A stretch of 31,172 nucleotides of DNA from a virus: positions 1 to 31,172 of the IMG/VR virus record IMGVR_UViG_3300029319_000288; one strand, 5' to 3'. The position numbers and the translations under genes were made by a program. Positions 7,445 through 13,651 of this stretch are shown here, piece after piece. Below the pieces are notes generated by a model, which searched no databases, was not told the DNA's origin, and saw only the letters and a program-made list of their open reading frames with translations. Each line of letters opens with the position of its first letter. Position 1 is the first letter of the stretch.

Positions 7445-7794
7445 TGGAATCAGCTGTTACTTTAATTCAAGAGGTTGGGTTTCCTATTGCTGCTGCATTA
7501 GGACTTGGTTGGTTTATTTACAAACTTATTATGCGTATTGTTGATGGTATGGAAACTAAATTAGATACTGTTGATGAAAAAGTAGAAGGACAAATAGCAG
7601 CATTAGAAGAAAGACTTGGCACAAAACTTGATTCTCAACATGGTATTTTGGTAGCATTAATAGATAGAATAAGAAGTCTTGATAATGAAATAATAAGACA
7701 AGACACTTTAATTAAAACTATTTTAGGAATACCACAACTTATAGATAGCAATAAAATAGCAAAGGCAAATAGAGATGACCAAAGAAAAGATTGA
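7444..7794 (+). CDS. Small membrane protein with N-terminal helix and coiled coil; holin-like candidate, 116 aa
   Basis: Residues 8-30 (IQEVGFPIAAALGLGWFIYK) form one membrane helix, followed by a long charged coiled coil with VALIDRIRSLDNEIIRQDTL, a C-terminal layout I associate with small phage membrane proteins near holin genes. It has no cleavable signal, so it is probably N-out/C-in in the inner membrane. It overlaps csgF by 20 bases. It may be a BhlA-type holin-like protein, an anti-holin or a partner of the curli-like genes; position alone cannot decide. Another holin candidate and a true 3TM holin lie at 12.5-13.2 kb. Confidence 0.6.
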   Translation: MESAVTLIQEVGFPIAAALGLGWFIYKLIMRIVDGMETKLDTVDEKVEGQIAALEERLGTKLDSQHGILVALIDRIRSLDNEIIRQDTLIKTILGIPQLIDSNKIAKANRDDQRKD

Positions 7795-8275
7795 TACACA
7801 CGAAGTAGAAAAATATAGAATTATTATAAGTGTTTTATTCATAGGATTAATTTTATTTTTTGGTATATTAGCTATAAATATAAAAGCTGATGAAATGGTT
7901 TTTAAATTTAAAAATCCTAGTTTTAGTGGAGTAGGAACATCAGCACATTATCTTACAATAGAAAATCAAGAGTTTAATCGTAAAGAAGCACTTAGAGCTG
8001 AAATAAAAGCTTTACAGGAACAAATAGAAAGAGATAAAGAAAATACAACATTAGCTAGATTTATAAGAAATTTAGAATCAAGAATTTATGCACAACTATC
8101 AAGACAACTTGTAGAAAATTTATTTGGTGAAACACCAAGCACAGAAGGTACTCTAACATTAGAGGGAAATACAATTACATACAAAGTTGTTGATGGGATA
8201 ATAACACTAACTATAACGGACCAAGATGGAAATATTACAACGATTTCTTTGCCTGTCGGTAATTTTACTTTCTAG
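7775..8275 (+). CDS. csgF: CsgF homologue, curli secretion accessory protein, 166 aa
   Basis: In Escherichia coli, CsgF plugs into the CsgG pore through its N-terminal peptide and links the exported curli subunits to the cell surface. Here residues 16-36 are hydrophobic and cleavage is plausible after Ala38. The mature start VFKFKNPSF at 42-50 matches the conserved F-x-F-x-N-P-x-F of CsgF. It continues with HYLTIENQEFNRK, like the E. coli region after NPNFGG. The C-terminal beta region VDGIITLTITDQDGNITTIS parallels the E. coli end with its TDRKTGQTSTIQV. It is longer than the roughly 138-residue E. coli protein because of a 13-residue polar start and a central helix rich in Glu/Arg. Its last 50 bases overlap csgG, which is transcribed from the same strand. 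Confidence 0.85.
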   Translation: MTKEKIDTHEVEKYRIIISVLFIGLILFFGILAINIKADEMVFKFKNPSFSGVGTSAHYLTIENQEFNRKEALRAEIKALQEQIERDKENTTLARFIRNLESRIYAQLSRQLVENLFGETPSTEGTLTLEGNTITYKVVDGIITLTITDQDGNITTISLPVGNFTF

Positions 8276-9080
8276 CTGTGCTGTATTAAATGAAAATAGA
8301 GATTTAGCATTAACACAACATATTGAATCTAGTGCAATATTAAATTTACAATCAGAAGAACTTAAAAATTTATCTCCTGCAAAAATAAAACCCTCTGTAG
8401 CTGTATATCCAAATAGTTTTAGAGACTTAACAGGACAAAGAAAAAGTAATAGTTCTTTTGCTTTATTTAGTACTGCTATAACACAAGCTCCAGAAGCTTT
8501 TTTAATTAGAGCATTAAAACACGCAGCAGATGGAAAATTTTTTACAGTAGTTGAAAGAGTTGGTTTAGACAACTTAACTAAAGAAAGACAGTTAATAAGA
8601 AGCACAAGACAAGAGTTTAAAGAAGATAATAAGATGCAACCCTTATTATTTGCTGGACTAATCATAGAAGGTGGAGTGATTAGCTATGAAGCTAATCTTA
8701 AATCTGGAGGATTAGGTGCTAGATATTTAGGAATAGGTACTAGCAAACAATATAGAGAAGATACAGTAACTATATCATTAAGATTAGTTTCAGTATCTAC
8801 TGGAGAAGTATTAATAGAAACTTTAGTATCTAAAAGTATTGTCTCTACAAACATATCGCAAGATATTTTTCGTTTTATTGAAGCTGGAACAGAATTAGTA
8901 GAAGTTGAAGGCGGTATTGCAGAAAATGAAAGCGTTTCTATAGCTTTGCAAAAAGCAGTAGAAACAGGTATTTTAAATATAATTTATACAGGAATTGAGA
9001 GAGGTTACTGGGAATATGATGAAATTAAAATTAATGAGCCTAATTGTGATGCTGAGTGCATTAACAATATACGGGGCTGA
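8226..9080 (+). CDS. csgG: CsgG homologue, curli outer-membrane secretion channel lipoprotein, 284 aa
   Basis: CsgG forms a nonameric outer-membrane pore that exports curli subunits. The signal peptide ends in the lipobox L-S-S-C, with Cys18 as the lipidated residue. Family landmarks follow in order: VAVYPNSFRDLTGQ (58-71), the FSTAITQAPEAFLIRALKH segment, FFTVVERVGLDNLTKERQ, IIEGGVISYEANLKSGGLGA then RYLGIGTSKQY, VTISLRLVSVSTGEVL, and VETGILNIIYTGIERGYWE. Length is close to E. coli CsgG (277). The pore-constriction segment KSNSSFALFSTA keeps the Phe before STA (E. coli F56) but replaces N55 by Leu and Y51 by a polar residue, with one extra residue. The signal-peptide codons lie inside csgF, and the non-conserved 20-residue tail overlaps the next gene's signal peptide. 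Confidence 0.92.
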   Translation: MEILQRFLCLSVILLSSCAVLNENRDLALTQHIESSAILNLQSEELKNLSPAKIKPSVAVYPNSFRDLTGQRKSNSSFALFSTAITQAPEAFLIRALKHAADGKFFTVVERVGLDNLTKERQLIRSTRQEFKEDNKMQPLLFAGLIIEGGVISYEANLKSGGLGARYLGIGTSKQYREDTVTISLRLVSVSTGEVLIETLVSKSIVSTNISQDIFRFIEAGTELVEVEGGIAENESVSIALQKAVETGILNIIYTGIERGYWEYDEIKINEPNCDAECINNIRG

Positions 9081-9732
9081 TAATGAAATATATGTTGACC
9101 AATCAGGTGCAACAGCAAATATAGATTTAGAACAACTAGGAAATTCTAATATTATAGGCGGATTAAATTCTGTAGCTGGAACATTAACAGCATTAGACTT
9201 AGATGGTTTAAATCTTACATTAGACATTAATCAAATAGGTAATAGTAATAAATTTCTTGGAGATATTTATGGAGATAGTATTACAGGATTTTTTGAATTT
9301 GATGGAGATAGTAATACATTTACAATTCAAGGCGACCCAACAGATACTTATGGCATTGATAGTTCTAATTACAATGTAGATATAACAGGTAATTCTAATA
9401 CTTTTACTTTAGATACAGGTACATCTGCATTAGCAGCTACATTAGATTTAGATTGGATTATACAAGGCGATAGCAACACATTTGATTTTGATATTAATTA
9501 TGATGGTGCAACTAACTATGTAGATGTAGATGGAGATAGCAATACAGTAAACTTTACAGGAAGTGGATATGCAGGTGGATATTTCTATCTTGACCAAACA
9601 GGAAATAGCAGAACATTTAATGTTACACAAAGTTCAACATTGGTTTCAGATTGGCTTAAAATTACATCTATTGGCAATAGTGGTACTGTGTGCGTTGTTC
9701 AAAACGACCAAGGTACAAGCACAAGCTGTTGA
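9016..9732 (+). CDS. Secreted curlin-like repeat protein, candidate substrate of the CsgG pore, 238 aa
   Basis: I use ATG 9016 (or 9019) because it gives a clean signal peptide, MMKLKLMSLIVMLSALTIYG, with cleavage after Ala21; an upstream TTG is unlikely. The mature protein is acidic, low in Lys/Arg and built from eight units with G-(N/D)-S-(N/R/G), starting at about 9139, 9238, 9302, 9388, 9468, 9530, 9598 and 9670. The first two read QLGNSN and QIGNSN, matching the Q-x-G-x-x-N strand-turn of curlin repeats; later units keep GxSN-T-F but drift at Gln. This predicts a beta-solenoid like CsgA/CsgB, longer and more irregular. Two Cys occur near the end (223 and 238). Adjacent to csgG it is the obvious exported cargo, but whether it forms amyloid is inference. 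Confidence 0.72.
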   Translation: MMKLKLMSLIVMLSALTIYGADNEIYVDQSGATANIDLEQLGNSNIIGGLNSVAGTLTALDLDGLNLTLDINQIGNSNKFLGDIYGDSITGFFEFDGDSNTFTIQGDPTDTYGIDSSNYNVDITGNSNTFTLDTGTSALAATLDLDWIIQGDSNTFDFDINYDGATNYVDVDGDSNTVNFTGSGYAGGYFYLDQTGNSRTFNVTQSSTLVSDWLKITSIGNSGTVCVVQNDQGTSTSC

Positions 9733-10759
9733 TATTGGAGATATATCTGAACTAAATGGTTCAGCACAAATAGTAAGAGACAAGCCTTACGAAGCTAATT
9801 TACAGTTTGCAATACAAAGTAATGATGAAGCTATAACTACTAATGGTAGAATGGCTATTACATTTCTTGATGATTCTACTGTAAAACTTACAGAACATTC
9901 ACAATTAGTAATTGATGAATATATTTATGACCCAGACCCAAGTAAAGCAAAAATGGCTCTTACTTTTGGGCTTGGTACAGCTAGATTTATTACGGGTAAT
10001 CTTAATCGTATAGATAAACAAAACATAGAATTAAAAACACCAACTGCAAATATAGCTATACGAGGAACTGATTTTACGGCTACAGTTGATGAACTAGGGC
10101 GTAGCCTTATAATTTTGCTACCTGATGCTTTAGGACTTTCTAGTGGCGAAATAGAAGTAGTTACAGCTATGGGAACAGTAATATTAAATAAACCCTATGA
10201 AGCAACTACAGTTAGTGTATTTGAGTCTGCTCCAACTAAACCTGTTATATTAGATTTATCTTTAGACATTATTGACAATATGTTAATTGTTACACCCCCT
10301 AAAGAAGAAAATGTAATAGAAGAAGAAAGCACGACTTCACAAACAGATAGTGTATTAGATTTTAACGATTTAGATATAGATTATCTTGCAGAAGATTATC
10401 TTAAAGAAGATAGTTTAGAGTTTACAGAATTAGATATTAATTATTTAGATGTAAATTTTTTAGAAGATTTATTAAATGTTCTTGATGAATTAGATATACA
10501 AGAAGAAGAAGACCAGTTAGCCGAAGCAACATCAACACAAATTGTTGGAACTTTGTTAGGTAAAGACCCTGATACACAAATTACAACTTTAATACAAGGA
10601 GATGTAATTACATTACAAAGAAGTGTAAGTGAAAGTGTAAAATTAAATATTAATACAAGTGGCTCATATACAGTTATTTTTATACAAGATGGTATATCTA
10701 ATATTGTAAAAATTAATGGTGGTGGAGATTCTGTAATAACTATAAGACAGAGTGATTAA
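9620..10759 (+). CDS. Secreted FecR-domain protein with acidic linker and curlin-like C-terminus, 379 aa
   Basis: The ATG at 9620 gives a signal peptide with core LKLHLLAIVVLCALF and cleavage after VQAQA (mature from base 9728); upstream in-frame ATGs at 9563 and 9569 would only lengthen it. Residues about 40-190 match the FecR domain: DISELNGSAQIVRD, ITTNGRMAITFLDDSTVKLT, LTFGLGTARFITGNLNR, then IELKTPTANIAIRGTDFTA. FecR domains usually sit in the periplasm and relay envelope signals. Residues about 230-305 are extremely acidic with repeated LDI(D/N)YL-type units. The end carries IQDGISNIVKINGGG, matching the curlin Q-x-G-x-x-N motif. There is no membrane helix or sigma-factor partner. It directly abuts the CHASE2-cyclase start, a pairing also seen in bacterial genomes (recollection). 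It may sense or nucleate the exported fibre. Confidence 0.8.
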   Translation: MLHKVQHWFQIGLKLHLLAIVVLCALFKTTKVQAQAVDIGDISELNGSAQIVRDKPYEANLQFAIQSNDEAITTNGRMAITFLDDSTVKLTEHSQLVIDEYIYDPDPSKAKMALTFGLGTARFITGNLNRIDKQNIELKTPTANIAIRGTDFTATVDELGRSLIILLPDALGLSSGEIEVVTAMGTVILNKPYEATTVSVFESAPTKPVILDLSLDIIDNMLIVTPPKEENVIEEESTTSQTDSVLDFNDLDIDYLAEDYLKEDSLEFTELDINYLDVNFLEDLLNVLDELDIQEEEDQLAEATSTQIVGTLLGKDPDTQITTLIQGDVITLQRSVSESVKLNINTSGSYTVIFIQDGISNIVKINGGGDSVITIRQSD

Positions 10760-12517
10760 ATGAAGAAACTAATATTACCTATACTTATATTGCTTAGTTT
10801 ACCTTTATTATTTCAAAGCACACCTACTGAAATAATTAAATTAAAAACATTTGATGCTTTAATAAAAACTCCAGAGCCATCAGGTAATTTTGTAATACTT
10901 AATATTACAGAAGAAGATGTAGAACGAGAAGGTGGCTATCCATTACCCAGACAAAGATTAGCAGAAATACAATTAGATATTATAGGTAAAGGTGCTTTAG
11001 GTGTAGGCTGGGTTATATCTTTTCCACAAGCAGATAGAATGGGAGGTGATGAAAGTTTTGCAAGGTCTTTAGGTTATGCACCATCTGTTATAGCTATGTT
11101 TGAAGATGGTAAAGGTAATTACCCTAAACCAACTGGAACAGTTATATTTGGAGAAAATAATGGTGGTATAATTTCTATGGGAGTGAAGGAAAACCTGCCG
11201 TTACTATCCTCCAATTCACTAGAAGGTTTAGCCGTTGCTCCCGTTGATGTTGACCAATTAGTAAGAAGAATACCTTTATTAGTTAAAACACCTGATGACG
11301 AATGGATTCCTAGTTTTGGAACACAAATATACAAAGCTTTATTTAATGTAAAAACTTATATTATAAAAACTAATGATAATGGTATATCAGAAATATCAAT
11401 AAAAGGAATACCACCAGTTAAAACAGATAGTCTTGGTCGTAAGTGGATTAGTTGGGTTGATACGCCACAGACAAATTTACAAGAAATGAATGTAAATGGT
11501 AAGTTTGTTTTTATAGGTGTTACTGCTAACGGAGTAATGCCACAGATTGCTACTCCAGTTGGATTATTAGAACCACATAAAATACAAACAGCATTAGCAG
11601 AAAGCATATTAATAGAAAATAGTCCTTACATACCTGACTGGGCAATAAGTATTAACTTGTTAATATTTATAGTAAGCGTTTTTATTGTTTGGTTTGTACT
11701 TTTTTATTTTGGAATAACATGGGGAATAGTATTAAGTTTATTATCTATGTTTATTACAGGTAGTATTGGATATTACTTTATACAAAAAGGTTTATTAATA
11801 GATGTTACTTGGAGTTTAATATCTCAATTTATAACAGGTAGCATAGCTTTTTATTTAAGATTTAGAGAGCAATATAAATTAAGACAACAAATTAAAAAAC
11901 AATTTGAACATTACTTAGACCCAAGACAAGTAAAACAATTACAAGATAATCCAGAATTATTAAAACTAGGTGGAGAAAGAAAGTATTGTACTTTTCTTTT
12001 TACAGATGTAAGAGGTTTTACAAGTTTATCAGAAAAGTTAGAGCCAGAAAAAGTTACAGAAATTATGAACAAAGCTTTAACTATACAAGCTGATGCAGTT
12101 AAAAAGTATGGTGGTATGGTAGATAAGTACATTGGAGATGCCATGATGGCAATATTTAATGCTCCAATAAATATAGATATGCATGAAGATAGAGCTATAC
12201 TTACAGCTATAGAAATTAAAAAACAAATGCAAGAAGCTAACCTTGATATTAAAATAGGTATAGGTATAAATAGCGGAGATGCTGTTATTGGAAACATGGG
12301 TTCTAAAACTAGATTTGATTATACAGCTATAGGAGATGCAGTAAATTTAGCAGCAAGAATGGAAAGCAGTTGTAAAGAAGTAGGAAAAGATATAGTAATA
12401 GCAAAAAATACTGCAAAAGAAACAGATATTAAATTAGAAAAATTAAAACCAATAAAAGTAAAAGGAAAAGAAAAGGCAATAGAAATTTATACTATACAAG
12501 GAAATGAATATGGATAG
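10760..12517 (+). CDS. CHASE2-domain class III adenylate cyclase, membrane sensor, 585 aa
   Basis: Signal-anchor helix at 1-20, then an extracytoplasmic CHASE2 domain (about 25-290) with FVILNITEEDVEREGGYPLP, the ALGVGWVISFPQAD strand, a V-D-V-D-Q-L-V-R-R-I-P-L-L motif and GKFVFIGVTANG. Three membrane helices follow (about 294-367). The cytoplasmic class III cyclase domain (about 410-580) has both metal aspartates, Asp416 in FTDVRGF and Asp460 in YIGDAMMAIF, the substrate pair Lys456/Thr522 typical of bacterial adenylate cyclases, and the transition-state residues Asn529 and Arg533 in GDAVNLAARME. All catalytic positions are intact, so ATP-to-cAMP activity is expected. The ATG abuts the FecR gene stop in the same frame. 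A phage-borne, envelope-sensing cyclase is unusual. Confidence 0.93.
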   Translation: MKKLILPILILLSLPLLFQSTPTEIIKLKTFDALIKTPEPSGNFVILNITEEDVEREGGYPLPRQRLAEIQLDIIGKGALGVGWVISFPQADRMGGDESFARSLGYAPSVIAMFEDGKGNYPKPTGTVIFGENNGGIISMGVKENLPLLSSNSLEGLAVAPVDVDQLVRRIPLLVKTPDDEWIPSFGTQIYKALFNVKTYIIKTNDNGISEISIKGIPPVKTDSLGRKWISWVDTPQTNLQEMNVNGKFVFIGVTANGVMPQIATPVGLLEPHKIQTALAESILIENSPYIPDWAISINLLIFIVSVFIVWFVLFYFGITWGIVLSLLSMFITGSIGYYFIQKGLLIDVTWSLISQFITGSIAFYLRFREQYKLRQQIKKQFEHYLDPRQVKQLQDNPELLKLGGERKYCTFLFTDVRGFTSLSEKLEPEKVTEIMNKALTIQADAVKKYGGMVDKYIGDAMMAIFNAPINIDMHEDRAILTAIEIKKQMQEANLDIKIGIGINSGDAVIGNMGSKTRFDYTAIGDAVNLAARMESSCKEVGKDIVIAKNTAKETDIKLEKLKPIKVKGKEKAIEIYTIQGNEYG

Positions 12518-12722
12518 ATTATTAACTGTAAGAGATGTAGCTGAAGATTTAGCTATATCAAAAAAAGAAAATGAAGAGAGATGGAAAACAGCCTTTAATG
12601 AATTTTCTGATATAAAACAAGAAATAGGTAGTATTAATAACACAATGCGTATGGCTACTTTTGGAGTATTTGGATTTCTTGGTGCTCTAGCTATCGCAGT
12701 AGTAACAAGTATGATGGTATAA
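12510..12722 (+). CDS. Small coiled-coil protein with C-terminal membrane helix; holin-like, 70 aa
   Basis: I choose ATG 12510 because AAGGA lies about 7 bases upstream; an ATG two codons earlier is possible. Residues 1-45 are polar and helical (VAEDLAISKKENEERWKTAF, then FSDIKQEIGSINNT) and the end is one hydrophobic helix (FGVFGFLGALAIAVVTSMMV). Small one-helix proteins like this next to phage lysis genes often act as holins, pinholins or holin regulators. It overlaps the cyclase stop by 8 bases and precedes the 3TM holin by 2 bases. The role is inferred from place and shape only. Confidence 0.6.
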   Translation: MDRLLTVRDVAEDLAISKKENEERWKTAFNEFSDIKQEIGSINNTMRMATFGVFGFLGALAIAVVTSMMV

Positions 12723-12724
12723 AA

Positions 12725-13204
12725 ATGAAAGGATTATTAAAAAATATAGTTGGTGCAGTAGCACCTACAATAGGTTCAGCTATGGGCGGTCCTCTTGGTA
12801 ATATGGCTATGGGTAAAATAGCAGAAGTTTTGGGAGTATCTAATGACCAAAAATCTGTACAACAGGCTATGCAAAATGCAACTCCAGAGCAAATGTTAGA
12901 GCTTAAAAAAGCAGAAAAAGAGTTTGAAGTACAAATGAAAGAACTTGATGTAGATGTATTTAAACTTGAAACACAAGATAAACAACATGCTAGAGGTATG
13001 TTTAGTAAAGACTGGACTGCTCGTATTATAGGTTTGTTTACTATAGGTGGATTTCTTGGTTATATATTTTTAGTAACATTACAACCACCAGAACAAAATT
13101 CAGAAGCATTAATAAATTTAGTGTTAGGTTATTTAGGAGGACTTGCAAGTGCAATTATTTCGTTCTATTTTGGAGCATCTCATACCAACGATAAGGGAGA
13201 GTAG
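12725..13204 (+). CDS. 3TM holin-like protein (GTA_holin_3TM type), 159 aa
   Basis: The N-terminal segment (LLKNIVGAVAPTIGSAMGGP) is Gly/Ala-rich and weakly hydrophobic, the middle is a charged helix, and two strong membrane helices follow (ARIIGLFTIGGFLGYIFLVT; LVLGYLGGLASAIISFYFGA). KDWTARIIGLFTIGG followed by ISFYFGASH is the pattern I associate with the three-helix holin family found with gene-transfer agents and marine phages. Holins open the inner membrane so that the lysozyme can reach peptidoglycan. The lysozyme gene starts 1 base after its stop, supporting the lysis assignment. Confidence 0.75.
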   Translation: MKGLLKNIVGAVAPTIGSAMGGPLGNMAMGKIAEVLGVSNDQKSVQQAMQNATPEQMLELKKAEKEFEVQMKELDVDVFKLETQDKQHARGMFSKDWTARIIGLFTIGGFLGYIFLVTLQPPEQNSEALINLVLGYLGGLASAIISFYFGASHTNDKGE

Positions 13205-13205
13205 T

Positions 13206-13649
13206 ATGGAAATATCACAAGAAGGTTTATCTTTAATAAAAAAGTTTGAAGGTTGTGAACTTAAAGCCTATAAATGTGCAGCAGATGTATGGACTATAGG
13301 ATATGGAAGTACTAATGATGTAAAAGAAGGTATGGAAATATCACAAGAAAGAGCAGATATGTTACTACTTGAAGATGTAGAAGTATTTGAAGAAGCTGTA
13401 AATAATTTAGTTGAAGTAGATTTAGAACAAAATCAATTTGATGCTCTTATATCATGGACATTTAATCTTGGACCAACTAATTTAAAAAACTCTACTTTGT
13501 TAAAAGTATTAAATAATAAAGATTATGATGGAGTACCTGCACAAATAAAAAGATGGAATAAAGCAGGTGGTAAAGTATTACAAGGTTTAATAAGAAGAAG
13601 AGAAGCAGAAGCCTTATTGTTTGAAGGCAAAGAATGGCATGAGGTATAA
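13206..13649 (+). CDS. GH24 phage lysozyme (endolysin), 147 aa
   Basis: A glycoside hydrolase 24 lysozyme that cuts the glycan strands of peptidoglycan. The catalytic signature is E-8aa-C-5aa-T: Glu15 in KKFEGCE, Cys24 in AYKCAAD and Thr30 in VWTIGYGST. Cys in place of the T4-type Asp is known in many phage members of the family. FDALISWTFNLG then RWNKAGGKVLQGLIRRREAE follow as expected. ATG 13206 is chosen because of the AAGGGAGA just upstream. There is no signal peptide or SAR helix, so release should depend on the holin. The 20 bases around the start recur at 13330-13349 inside the gene. Confidence 0.9.
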   Translation: MEISQEGLSLIKKFEGCELKAYKCAADVWTIGYGSTNDVKEGMEISQERADMLLLEDVEVFEEAVNNLVEVDLEQNQFDALISWTFNLGPTNLKNSTLLKVLNNKDYDGVPAQIKRWNKAGGKVLQGLIRRREAEALLFEGKEWHEV

Positions 13650-13651
13650 CT

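Noticed and set aside
8207-8665. 152-codon - strand frame across csgF/csgG
   Set aside because: Shadow of the csgG coding strand; csgG is supported by clear family motifs.
8995-9015. TTG start seven codons upstream for the curlin-like gene
   Set aside because: It would put seven polar residues before a signal peptide that is complete from ATG 9016.
9563-9619. Earlier ATG starts for the FecR-domain gene
   Set aside because: They add 19 acidic/polar residues before the signal peptide; ATG 9620 gives a normal n-region. They are not excluded experimentally.
9016-10759. Programmed frameshift fusing the curlin-like and FecR proteins
   Set aside because: Both frames have their own signal peptide and a complete end, and no slippery site was seen; independent starts explain the overlap.
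13143-13205. Upstream TTG start for the lysozyme
   Set aside because: Overlaps the holin end; the ATG at 13206 has a good ribosome site and matches the usual GH24 N-terminus.
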